Of a stretch of 64,000 nt of DNA, positions 1 through 11,900 are shown piece by piece (position 1 is the stretch's first letter; each line of letters starts with the position of its first letter). Under the pieces are notes generated by a model. The model saw nothing but the letters and a program-made list of their open reading frames with translations. It was not told the origin of the DNA and ran no database searches. This stretch comes from Allium sativum. Its lineage: Eukaryota > Streptophyta > Magnoliopsida > Asparagales > Amaryllidaceae. A program made the translations under genes and the position numbers. The stretch spans positions 808,711,160-808,775,159 of the forward strand of contig CM060919.1 of assembly GCA_030737875.1 (NCBI GenBank). Reading direction: 5' to 3'.

Positions 1-150
1 AAGCTCCAACTAACAACAAACTCATATGCAGAATAGAAACATTTATAACATCCGTGATAGTTCTAATAACACCATCATGCATCCTAAACCTCACACTTCC
101 AACACCCACAACATGATAAGATGTGACATTCTCCAAACGAATTGCTCTGC
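1..150 (-). pseudogene. Ty1/copia pol fragment (after protease), left part
   Basis: Minus-strand coding remnant continuing the copia polyprotein that starts at 5741. It is open for the 150 bases visible and joins the frame interrupted at 5279 when the inserted element E and one copy of its TCTGC duplication are disregarded. It lies just after the protease active site, in the protease-to-integrase linker, where copia elements carry moderately conserved sequence of the type seen here (a Cys-free stretch rich in V, H and G). The rest of pol must lie left of the window. The assignment is by position; the fragment alone would not be diagnostic. Confidence 0.55.
146..150. repeat. Target site duplication of E, left copy (TCTGC)
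   Basis: TCTGC immediately precedes the TG terminus of E; the same five bases follow its CA terminus at 5279-5283. A perfect 5-bp duplication is the usual signature of LTR-retrotransposon integration. Confidence 0.85.
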
Positions 151-3100
151 TGTAACGACCCAACTTTTCCATACCATTTAAGCTGGAATTTAACTACTCA
201 TGTCCAACTCAAAGGCATAGAAAAGAGGATAGTTAGGAAAAAGAAGTTAGTGGGTGAGAAGAAGAAATAAACATTAGAATAGAAGAATGAGAAGATCAAA
301 ATCTCACAGCGGAACAAATAAAATATAATACATCAATAATCTTTACACAAAGAGAAAACTGTATATATATGATTATACAACATCAGAGTACAAAATACAT
401 AGCGAAAATAAATTAATACAAGAAAATACGGAAATACGTCTTGTCTTTAGCTCCTTCTCTAAAGCTCCAAGTGAACCTAACCTGGAAATATACTCGGCCT
501 GACCCGAGCACATTTGAAGCAAAGCAAAATTCAACTGGATCAGTCTGGATTACTTTCAGTGATAAATTCACATTACAAACAGCTTGTTTAACTTTAGAAA
601 ATCCTTTGAAAGAAAAATATAATTGTAAAACAAGTCCACACATAAACACATACAACTTTTACCTTATAATAATCCAAAACATTTTTGATGTCAAAATCTA
701 GTGATATTATAATAATGTCTGTCAAACCACAAATAAATAATCATCTAGCAAAACGCTTGCATCTCACACTCCACATATTTAGTATATAATCGAAAACTGC
801 ACGACGCTTATTGCAGATTGGATTTCAAACATAACAAGGTATGGGACCACCTTCTAATCAGTGTACTCTAGAGAGGATACACTAGGGTTCAATAAGAACA
901 TCTTACAACCCGACGACACATGACTCGCCACTCATTCAACTTGAGTGTACCGAGCATATTATCATCCATGGTTGTGATCAGCAACCATTACCAAAAGAAT
1001 ACAACAACGATAGAATAAGAAGCAAATAGGTTTTCTCTAGATCAGGTGGTAATACCACTAATGGGAGTAACCCACTTAGAATGCTGCCTGCCTGATTTCT
1101 CTCATTTCCCAGGTGTTAGGCTTGAGGTCACGATTACCTTTAGAACACCACAATATCATTCACTTTGAATGCCAAATTATCAGATCCGTCAAATCACTAA
1201 TTAACGTCCAAAAATACACTCTGGGTGTTAAGCTAAGAGAATAAATTCACTGCCACCAAATTGATATCTTAAAAAATCAACGTATGTGAGTTTTAGGAAA
1301 TACTCTGTCAGACTTCCATTCACACCAGTTCGTTCTGGGATTGCACGAAACTAAAGATTCCTCAGAATAAGAGGTTTCTGCCATGAGTCTAACCTCGATA
1401 ATTAACTAGAGACATCGGTAGTAATCTTCTTGCTCCGAAGATTTATGTCTTCAATTCATTCATAAGCATACCTGTAGCGTTAGTTCTCGAACGCAAACTT
1501 GGTTTGAAGTGGTTTTGGGTCTAGTTCCCATCCCGGTCTCTTCGAACTAACATGTCAAAAGGTCAACATGGAAATTCATTGATAGTCTGTTATTTAACTA
1601 TCAACTAAACCTAATATAGTCAAGTCCATCTGCAGCTCAAGCCCTTTTATCAAAACATTCATTAAAACATTTTCATTGATTCTTACAAACCGATTTCATA
1701 TACTTATCTCAACTGGATAAGAATATTCATAAATTCCTCGTTTTCTTTGCTTTGGAAACAATATTCATTCACTTATCTCTTACAAAAACTCTTTCATTTC
1801 CTTTACCTCGAATATCACTATATTATCACAAACCCTATCTTATTTCCTTATCTTGGATTATTTGCAAAATTCTTTTATTGAATCCGTACACAAATCCCTT
1901 TTAGTAACTTATTATAACTTAACTTGGCTTGGCTTCAATTAAACAATCCATTTACCACATCTTTTACAAAAATCCTTTTAACATTCTTCCTTAGCATTTT
2001 GAAATCTCTTTTCAGTTTCAGTTGTTTTACTTCATCTAGTTTTCATTAAATATCCCCTTAAACCATTACATCACCTTTTATTTTCTTTTATAACTCTTGT
2101 TTATGAACTTGGATTTTATTATCAAATCGTTTCGTAAAACTTTTCACAAACTTCACTTAATAACTCATTATAACCTGATTACTTTCTAAAAGTAATCATT
2201 TCAACTATTATTAATTAAAATAATAATTAACTAAATCTTAACTACATTAAAGTAGTTAACTTCTTGATTAACTAAAAACAGAATAGTTAATCATTTTAAG
2301 TAGTTATTAAAATAATAATTAACTTAATTAAAAATAATAGTTCAATAATTACTTTAAACACTACAAATTAAAAGATTAATTAACTTCTAAGAACATTGAT
2401 TATGTTTGAATAATTATTAGTTAAAATCATTTCTATTAGATTAATTTCAATTCAAACAGTTCACTCGGTCAACTCGAAAATATCAGTTAACTGATTTCCA
2501 CTAATCTTTCCTCTTAATTTAATTTAAAACTTGATTAATTTATGAATATCACCTAATTTTTTTTATAAAAACAATTATCCTAAATTATTTGTCTTTCGGC
2601 TAATTTCTAGCTTTCTTGTTTACATAATTTATTTGAGAAGTAAGAATTTGCTAAAAAGACCATTTTATAATAATTCTGCAAAATACGATAATAAATATTG
2701 CTTTATACAAAACTTTTATTTTAATTAACTTATAACAATATAAGTTAAAAATCTAGCTTTAGTTTTAAAAGTTAATTTTATAACTTCAATCTTCCTCAAT
2801 TCTCCTAATAGCAATCGACGTATTTTTAAAAAAAAATGGATTTTTGGCCATTTTCTATCAATCCCTCAATCAATATTGTCTATTGATTTAAAACATATCA
2901 ACGTTGAACACAAGCTAACCATTCAACATCCTATTCAAAAAATCAACATCCAAACATAGTTTAATATTACTTGAGATAAACAATTCATATATAAATATGT
3001 GAAACAAGTAACATACAATATTTGAGGAATCCAGTTGGTTCCCTCTAACCTATTCTTCCATGTTCCCTCCGACCTCGAGTCTCACCATGCCCGCCATTCT

Positions 3101-5278
3101 AACCTCCTTTCTGCTCCGATACTTCCTTCACCAGGAAAATTCGAACACACCCTCCCTTAAACTGCCTCCATACCCAACTATGACCGATGTACAGTCGAAT
3201 TACACTACCCACGGCTTCGCCTTTCTGATCCACGCCATTGCCCTGACTCTGAGCCTCTAATTCCCCTCCACGACATAAGAAATCAATGGAGAACGATTTT
3301 CGTTCAACTACAAAATTCGATCGCCAACGGCGATCATTTCCGACCAAACCACCATAGTTAGAAGCGCCACACCACCCCTCACAAACTTCCATCAGAATAC
3401 ATCGCCCATCGATTAACTACGGTGTCCAGAAAGCTTCAAAATCAAAAGTTGCACCAATCGCTACATTTAGCTTCGAACCTCGATCCCTCTGTCCTTAGGC
3501 CACCGCAACACCAGCAACCACCACCTCTTCGAAGCCCTTACATCCGCCTCCGACTTTCATGTTGAAACTTTTTTCTAGTGCTCAACTGTTTATGATATAG
3601 GATCGAAAGAAGTTAGGTATTCGCTGCATAATTTGAGGGATTTAGGGATTGTAATCGGTTGGTATATATAAGTGAATATGTATATATATTATTTAATTTG
3701 ATTATTTTATTAATTTTTACAGTTTCATGCCTATCGCCATTTGTGTTTAACTTTTAGAATTTCGTATGCCCACATACGAAATCCATTTGCGATGAAAAGT
3801 GATATACAACTATAGTTTGACATTTTGGGCCCAGCAAAACTTGTTTCGTCGAATTCTTAGTCTGTTTGGAAAATATAGCTAAATTTTGAATATTGAATTT
3901 GTTAATTTATTCATGCTTATTTTTTACACGCTTACATAACAATTCCGATTGGTTTGAAACTTAAAATCTTACAATAAATAACTATTCCAGACACGATGGA
4001 ACTAGTTTCATCAAATTCCGAGATCATTAGGCAAAACTCCCTTTTTAATTCACAACGTAAATCAATACGTGTTTATATCGCACACAATCATTAAAATAAC
4101 TCCATTTAATCCCAAACTAGAAATCTTACAATAATGAACCATTACAGATTTTATAAATTTGGTTTCGTCGAAATTGGGGGTGATTTGAAAATTGGTTATT
4201 CTTAAGTTCCATATTAAATCGATAAAAGGACTAAATAATAGTCTAGGCGTTCACCATTCCCACGATCAAATGGTAAGTCCGATCGATACAAAAATTGAAA
4301 ACCTATGATAACTTACTAATACGAATCAAATGACACCAGTTTCGTCGCATTCCAAGATTGTTCTTCCAGAATAATACTTTACATGAAAACCGATGCTATT
4401 TTGGACACCAAAATACTTGATCTTCAAAAATAATGAATTATACATATCCTGACTCTAAACATCAACACAAATTCAATGGAATTGGTTTCGTGCCTTAATT
4501 TAGTCATTTGCTCAAGTTATGTGCAGAAACCACCTAATTAAATTAAATTCATTTAATTATGCGCTATACAAAATGACTGAGCGTTTATGGTTACCCTTGC
4601 CACGTACGATATCAAATTGCCACGAAATTTGGTTTCGTACAATAATTTAACGTTATAGATCCAATGAAACTTATTTCATCGAAAAAGAAGGTCGTTTGCA
4701 AAAAGGCTTTTTTGAAGGCTTTAAATAAAATCGATAGAATATTAATAAATTCAAAAACAATTCAATTTAATAATAATAAATCAATATTATCATATATACC
4801 CGAATAGAGCTTCATATAGCTCCAAAATAAACATATTTGGATTTATGACCCGATATTCCAAATTAAAACGACGTTCGGATTATTTAAATTCGATTTTTAT
4901 ATATAATAAATTGTTATAGTTTGTAAATGATTCCATAGCGACTGTTTGAAAATTTGATCTGGACATAACTCATAATCTTTAAGATGAAATCTTGATTTTT
5001 CACTTTCATTGGAAAATTATAGTTCAATAGATTCGAACCTTTCTTGTTTCAAAGAAATTCGACTTATATTGGATCCTGAGCATTCAGTTGAAGTTCAAAA
5101 CGTTAAATTATGAACTACTGTGACGTTATGAGTTCATTTGTAATTAAATTATAAATTATACGTTCAAACATCGTTTAATTAAATAAATTCCTTATTAAAA
5201 ATCATTTTATAATTCCAATACAATATTTAAAATAAATTTAAATGATCAAAATAAATGGCTAAAATCCAGGTCGTTACA
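151..5278 (-). mobile_element. Solo giant LTR, element E (5.1 kb)
   Basis: A 5,128-bp unit bounded by TGTAACGACC and GGTCGTTACA (10-bp inverted termini) and flanked on both sides by TCTGC, a perfect 5-bp target duplication. No primer site, polypurine tract or pol gene is visible inside, so I read it as a solo LTR left by LTR-LTR recombination. Orientation is minus because its sequence matches the plus-strand element F when reverse-complemented; for example 413-655 (minus) and 14504-14734 (plus) encode clearly similar stretches, and 4900-5270 resembles 9000-9470 reversed. A GC-richer block lies at about 3040-3560, downstream (in minus sense) of a TATA-like run near 2985-3005. It sits inside the protease region of a copia element. 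Confidence 0.8.
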
Positions 5279-5283
5279 TCTGC
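5279..5283. repeat. Target site duplication of E, right copy (TCTGC)
   Basis: Matches 146-150 exactly and directly follows the terminal CA of E. Removing E plus one copy restores continuity of the copia reading frame, which independently supports the boundary. Confidence 0.85.
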
Positions 5284-5741
5284 AATCAATCTTCTCATAA
5301 CTAACAAAACAGCTCCTATCTGGTGTCATATGACAAGAGGCTCCAGAATCAATTACCCAACCTTTAATCTTTAAAGGTGAAATATTGGCTGAAAATAATG
5401 ATGTATAACTATCCCATCTATCTGCATCTGATTAAACTATTGCCAAAATTGAAGATTTCTCCTTCTTCTCTCTCTTCTTTCTAAGAGTTGAACAATTTTG
5501 TATGAAATGTCCATACTTCTTACAATAATAGCAAGCACCTTTTCTAGAACTCATGAAGTGGGTCCTATGCGTATCTCCTTCCAGGCACTTCTGGATCTTA
5601 TCTTTTCCATAAGTGAATGAAGTTGTTACTGAAGAACACCATCATTAGTCTTCACTTTGACCTTCCATGTTCCAAAAATTCTCTTTTAACAAATTTGGTG
5701 ACACTATAATTTTTCATACCACTACTAAAAGAATTAGCCAT
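5279..5741 (-). pseudogene. Ty1/copia gag-protease remnant
   Basis: Read on the minus strand from an ATG at 5741. The first 29 codons are open (MANSFSSG...), then the frame is lost. A CCHC zinc knuckle of the copia gag type, CYYCKKYGHFIQNC, lies at about 5491-5533, only some 200 bp from the start, whereas a full copia gag has roughly 200-300 residues before it, so most of gag is deleted. Further on is the aspartic protease core WVIDSGASCHMT at about 5327-5362, the characteristic Ty1/copia D-S-G-A arrangement. At least one in-frame stop separates the two motifs. Gag would form the virus-like particle and the protease would cut the polyprotein; this copy can do neither. The frame is then interrupted by E at 5278. 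Confidence 0.8.
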
Positions 5742-5765
5742 TGTTAACTAATCCAAAACAAGACA

Positions 5766-5784
5766 ACTAACTTCGACACCAATA
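5766..5784 (-). other. Degenerate primer-binding site of the copia element
   Basis: On the minus strand TATTGGTGTCGAAG directly follows a CA at 5785-5786. It resembles the initiator-tRNA-Met complement TGGTATCAGAGC with several changes, as expected of an old element. Moderate to weak evidence, supported by its position between the LTR-like block and the gag start. Confidence 0.4.
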
Positions 5785-6591
5785 TGTTGTGCAAATAATT
5801 GCACAAATTGTTCCAATACCAACATATTATGAAAAATATTAATTTGATTTGCACAAACTCCAGAATTACACAGCGGAATACAAGAGGCGCAAAAGAAATA
5901 CAAAAAAGAGGATCTAGCTTTTCGATTAATTATCAACCGCCAACTCAATGAAAAATAATCACCAAACAAAAACAAATAGAATAAGAGAATAAGGCACAAA
6001 AATTTAACGTGGTCGGCTATGCCTACGTCCGTGGACCCAACAGTTGTTCTTTATTTCACTGAAGAGAGTACAAAAGAGAACATAAAGAGAAATTACTAAA
6101 TTATAGGTAGTCGATGGATTAACTAACCTATAATTACAAACTGAATAATTAATTTCAACAAAGACTTGTATGCACTCAAAACCCCCTAATTGATTGACCA
6201 TAGAAATTAGGGTAACTGAAGAAGTGGATAATGGTGGATGCTCTCTCACATTCACTCTCCATAAATATGAAGATGAACTTCCTTCATTTAATTAGACATT
6301 AGGATGAGAGATTGCTTGGAGATGAAGAGAAATAATTTTTTGATTGTCTTGAAACCTTTCCAAATGTCCATAATTTGATTGCAGTGTAAATAGAAAGTAA
6401 AGGTTTTAGTTTCCTTACATTTCCTCCCTTGCTTGATTTCCAAGCCTAATTATTTATTTCTTCATCGTACGAAATCAATGAATTTATAAATATACTTCTT
6501 TCCTAATTTATAAATCCACTGGTTAATTAATTGATTATGTAATCAATTTGTTTCTTTTCAAAATATCCTCTCAAATATTTCACATACAACA
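5785..6591 (-). mobile_element. 5' LTR of the copia element
   Basis: About 807 bp between the gag leader and a minus-strand TG start (TGTTGTATGTGAAATATT, read from 6591). It contains the block AACGTGGTCGGCTATGCCTACGTCCGTGG-like sequence near 6008-6040 (shortened here), a motif I associate with the LTRs of plant copia elements. The inner boundary at 5785 rests on the primer-site call; the outer boundary is a guess from the TG and is not confirmed, because the partner LTR is outside the window. Confidence 0.5.
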
Positions 6592-8955
6592 TAATTGATT
6601 GATTGAATCAATTAATTATTTTCTCTCTCTTAAACAAATATTTGAATCACATAAATTAAACATTTTTTGGGTTTTTGTTTTGGTATTGGGAATGGTTGTG
6701 CGTGTTGCTACTGCTTGGGTAGCTACAATTTCTCTTTCCTGGCCTTCTCATGATCAGCGTTGTATGATAGGTGTGCTTCATTTCTGGGTTTGGGCACTGG
6801 ATGTGGTGGCAGTATCGCAATATGGTTTTTAGGTTGAACTTGTCAGCTACATCCCCTCGGCAATATCTATTCAATGGAAGGTTGGTGTTGCCGGTTTGCA
6901 TTCCTTCTTGACGCTTTTTGGTCTTTCTGTTTTGTACCCACGTTGGTCAAATCTTTCTAGTGTTTCATGACAGGATATATGGGTTCTTTTGTGGTAGGTT
7001 CATTTGGTTTGTTCTCAGTATGAATGTGAGTTCATGTTGCTGCAGATGGAAAGATTGTTGTTTTGGTTAGGTTTTTATCTCTTTCCCTACCTGGGGAAGT
7101 CAGATGTTAGGTGGTTGTTAAAGCAACTAGTATTGTTATGTTTATTGTTTTTGCCGTTTGGTCACCTGTTATGATGTTTTACACCTTACATGGTGTTTCA
7201 TATTTTATAATAGCAGTCTAGTCATATTGACTAGCTCTTGTACTGTAAGTTAGGTTAGTTTTCTACTAATAGTGGTCCATCCACTCTAAAAACGTCTAGT
7301 AGTTAGAATTTTTTTAAGCTCGTGTACCTATTGTATTATAACTAGCAACAGTAAAAAGTGTTACGGAACACTTTGAAAATTGGTTGGTTTTGCCAAAAAA
7401 ATACATGTATGTATAAACCTAATCTAATTAAACAAATTTCATAATACAAAATATTTGAATGAAGTAAAAAAAATTATTTTGTTTAAAATAAATTTAGAGT
7501 TGTTCCAAATGAGTTAGACTTCATAATTCCAACAAAGATCCAATATGGTAAAAATTGTGAATTTTTTTCATAACTTCCGCTTTAGGCTAGTCTAGTTCCA
7601 ATAATTGTATTAGAGTCTAATAGACTGTGTGGTCTAATTAGTCATGTTAGGGTTAACCAATTAAGCTCATGTCCTGGATAGTAAGGTGTTTAAAAACGTA
7701 GTGATAAAGATTGGGTTTGGATAATCAAGTACTCTACCCTACCTGACTACTAGTCTAGACGAAGTAGATATGTGAGCCCAAAGATTGTCCCAAATAGATA
7801 ATGTCTAACTTCAATTAGGCCTTGGAAATTTTAAAATTGTTTGAAAGTTGAAGTATAAATTTTAAATTTTCAATAATATTATCAAATTTATAATATATAA
7901 GTTTCATTTTTTTTTGAAAATTTAGAACATAAAATTTTGAATATACAATTAAGTATACATATTATTCATTATATATTATAAATTTCATGATATAATATAA
8001 CTTTCGAAACATTTGAAAATTAGGTTTAAAATATGTAGCTTAAGCTCTAATATGTAGCTTTAGCTCTAATATGTAGCTTGAGCCCAGATTCTCATTATGG
8101 TGGAGTTATATATTAGAACGCGGCCTGACCAACCATAGAAAAAGAGACTCTTTGTAGAAAACAACTTGGCGAAGCTGCTTAGAGATGGTAGCGACCTACG
8201 AAGAACCGTTGGAGATGTTAGCGACCTTTCCAAGTGTTTGAGGACTCTATATAACTTCAAGTTCAGCTAAGAAATGATTACCAAGGTGGAGGTCTGTTAG
8301 GTGTGGCTGGCATTATATAAGAGTGGGTGCGTAGATTAGATTCGGAATTAGTTCACATCATAGGATATCTTAAAAAATATGGGTATATATATGAGATCGG
8401 TGGCATGTAACAACAAGGAATTTCTTTTGTTATAATTAATTGCTTCCATGAACATATGTCTGCCCTAGGGGGTGTAGGGATATCTAATCATGACGCTAGC
8501 ACCATAAATGGTTCGTTCAACGGCTACGCTGAACGAAGTGCGCACAGATGAAGACGCTTTGTGGTGCCGAAAGATTTCAACACTAATTGACTTAAGAAAT
8601 TAATATATAAGTAAATGTACATATCGTGATTTCAGATATGTTTGATACTAACCAAGAGGGTGTATCAAAAGAATTACTTCATTCTGTAAGGTGATATCAC
8701 TCAATGTAATATATTAAAGATTACGAATCTTCTATTAATGTTGTCCTTTACCATATAAATATATTAATAAATGACATGCATACTCTTTAGTTATTGAGAA
8801 AATTCAAGCTAAGGACGTTATGTGTAGTATTATTAACATATTGAACTGAAAATGTAAGATAACAATATGTATTGGCTCAGCAAACATAAGTTAGGCATAC
8901 TATATTAGGTAGTCCCCATATGGTAGGTACGAGTGAATAATTTTTTTAGATCTAC
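6592..8955. other. Unrecognised non-coding DNA
   Basis: No reading frame above 81 codons and no protein motif I recognise on either strand. The part at about 6660-7350 is noticeably G+T-rich on the plus strand, with a run of possible 3'-end signals after 7200, and could be the 3' end of a retroelement such as a LINE, but I see no endonuclease or reverse transcriptase motif to support that. 7380-8030 is AT-rich. A short 19-bp repeat is listed separately at 8030. Confidence 0.4.
8030..8085. repeat. Short tandem repeat, 19 bp x 3
   Basis: Three consecutive copies of AATATGTAGCTTWAGCTCT start at 8030, 8049 and 8068, with one or two changes among them. The first copy contains the palindrome AGCTTAAGCT. 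No link to a gene is visible. Confidence 0.75.
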
Positions 8956-11900
8956 AATAATGTCCCGTATTTTTTGACCATCTATTCGAATTATTTTATT
9001 CATTTAAAATATTGATTTGAGTTTAAATAATGGAATTTGACCATTTTAATTTGAATATTTAAATTATATTAATAATATAATAATATTTTATTTTCGGCAT
9101 ATTTAGGGAAAATGTTAATTTTGCTGTATAAGGTGGACGAGCGATTTAAAGTGGTTTAAATATGGTTTATATTAACTTATATTAATATATTCGTTATCAA
9201 AACGACGTTAGAATGTTTAATTTATAATTATATCATAAAACGAGTTGCAGCAGCATGGTAGTTCGTAATTTGGCGCTTTCAACTTTAAACGGCTCTACAG
9301 GACCCAAAGTGAGTCGGATTTTCTCGAAACAAGAAACTCAGAAACTATTTGATAATATTTTTCTAATGAAAGAGAAAAATCCAGTTTTCATAGCGTAGAT
9401 TTTGTTTTATGTCCTAATCAAATTTTAAAATAGTCGCTATGGAATTCCTTTATATATTATAGCAACTTATTTATATAAAACAAAGGATTTTTATTTTTCT
9501 GAATATCGATTTAGCTTGAAATTCGACCGGTGATATTTTATTATGGTAGTATGTGATATTCTGCTCAAGTATGGCTAATTTCAATGTTTTATTAATATTA
9601 TATTGAAGTATTTTTAAATTGATTTATATTAATTCAAATTGGACCTTTTAAAAGGAACTTTATTCAAACGACCACCATTTTCAGCGAAACAAATTTTATT
9701 AAGACCGTAATAGCTAATTATTGCTGGATTTTAAACTGCACGTCAATTGGGGTTATTCTGTGAGCGTGGCAAAATAAAATACAAATAAAACGACCATTGA
9801 CGAGCGCCGTTTGAGCAAACGAACTCGGAATTCGACGAAACAAGTTTCACTAGGACCGTATCGTCAAGGTATACTATGCCGTCCATTCGCATCGCAAACG
9901 GGGTTTGTATGTGAGCACAGAAGCCAATAAATAGCGTTTAGAGAACGCGATAGACATGAAATAAAATGTCGTTCGTCACATCAACATAAATTAATATTAT
10001 TTTCCTTTATAAATATGACCTATGTTCAACCTAATACCATATCCTCCAAGCCATTTTTGTTTAGCTGAAAATTTATTTGCAGAAAACTCCCTAAACACAT
10101 TTTAATTTATTTCTTCCAATCTGGGGTGAATCGGTAATGGAAATCTAAACGAAAGTTGTAGATCTAGTCGAGGAGAAGCTGCTGTAAAAATTTGGCGAGG
10201 ATTCGTGGCCTGAGGTGGCCGGAATCGGTGATAAACCTGGGAAAATGACTTTTGTTCTTTTCTAATTTGGAGGAGTTGTGGTCACTTTCAGGAGCTCAGA
10301 CCTGTGGGAGTACGAAGAGGAGAGATCAGGCTTTCTTTTGGCACCGGTTGGGTGATCTCTGGTGGTCGGAGGAGGTCGTGACATGGAGTTGAACGAAGAA
10401 TAGTTTTGGGGGTATTTTTAAAAAAGGTGGCGAACGGATTTGGGGTTATTCCGACGTCAATGATGGTCCCGGGGCTGGGGGTCGATGAAGTGGTGGTGGA
10501 AGGTGGTTCCAATGGTGGCGGTCTGGTGGTCTGGAACAAAGCGTGGCGGCGGAATTTGGTGGATGAACGGAATTGGGTCTAATTCAATTTCCGGCACGGG
10601 GGGAGTTGATCTGGTTCACGGCGGTTCAGGCGAGTGGGGACTACGGTGAGGCGATTCTGACGATGGGTTCAGGTCGGCGTATGTTGGCCAGTGGTGGCGC
10701 CAACAATGATGGAACAAAGTTGAGGTATGGTGGAGAACGGTGGATCGAGGCTTTAGGAAGACCAATTGAAGAAGACGCGTTTTTCTTCCAACTTCGATGA
10801 TGACATGGCAAATTGAATTAGTTAAGGTAATTAAATATTTAATTAATTTATAATTAGTTAATTTGTAATCGTATATATATATATTTGAATCTTTAAGCTA
10901 GTGTAACTTATTCGTACATTAACGAAATTCAGTGAAACTGGATCCGTTGGGATCGTAGAGACAAGGCCTAGGTGATGGCGCTGACTAGGAACTGATCAGA
11001 GTTGTTTGAAATTTCAGTTAATTTTGAACATTCGTTCAAGATTAAAAGGAACAAACGCGTCAACCGTCGACTGAATAATCTGGTGAGTTAATTCTCACAC
11101 CTTCTGGAATCCTGTGATGTGGTAAATTCATATTAAAATATAATTTACCATTTAAAAGTATAAATTGGTTGATTGGTTGCTATTGACTGTTAGTGTTTGA
11201 TTGGTTGCTGTCATTTATATTTCATCGTTTAAATTGGTAGATCATATGAAATTTATTTCATATATTATTATGAAATGTTATAACGAGCTGTGGTGTAGGG
11301 AAGAACAGGTTGGAGGGATCCGACAGGATTCCTCAAAATATTACATATGTTGACTGTTTATATTATTTATATTTGAACCGATTGAACCCCAAAGGGTTGT
11401 TAAACCTGTTTGAGTGTGATGGTTAAACAGATATTCACCTGTGTTGTGTTTAAAATCAATCTATAGTGTTGATTGGGTAATTGGCAGTGAATGGCCATAA
11501 ATGTACCATTTAGACGTCGTTCTACCGTTCGGTGAATCGACGTATTTTTAAAGTTATAAATTATTTTATAACTAAACTGAAGTTTTTCAATCATTTTATA
11601 TTAGTAATTAAATTATAAATTTATACATATATATTTCGTGTTTATAAAAGGATCTTTTAAATGGTTTATGTAATGAAATCTTGTAGTTTATACAAGCACT
11701 AAAAGCCAAAGAAATTACCTACGTGTTGGTAAAATGGAATAAATGTTTAAAAAAAAAACAATTAAGTGGCATTTTTAAATTAATTAAGTTATTTAATTAA
11801 TTTAAAAAGGGAATTGACAAATGAAAATCAGTTAACTGCTAACTGATATGTACGGTTGACAAAATCGACCGTCTTTAGTTAAAATTGATAATTGCAGTAA

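Noticed and set aside
6599..6901. Overlapping frames on both strands near 6600-6900
   Set aside because: No motif, no codon pattern distinguishing them from chance in G+T-rich DNA.
8066..8260. 64-codon minus-strand frame
   Set aside because: Short, includes part of a 19-bp repeat, no recognisable family.
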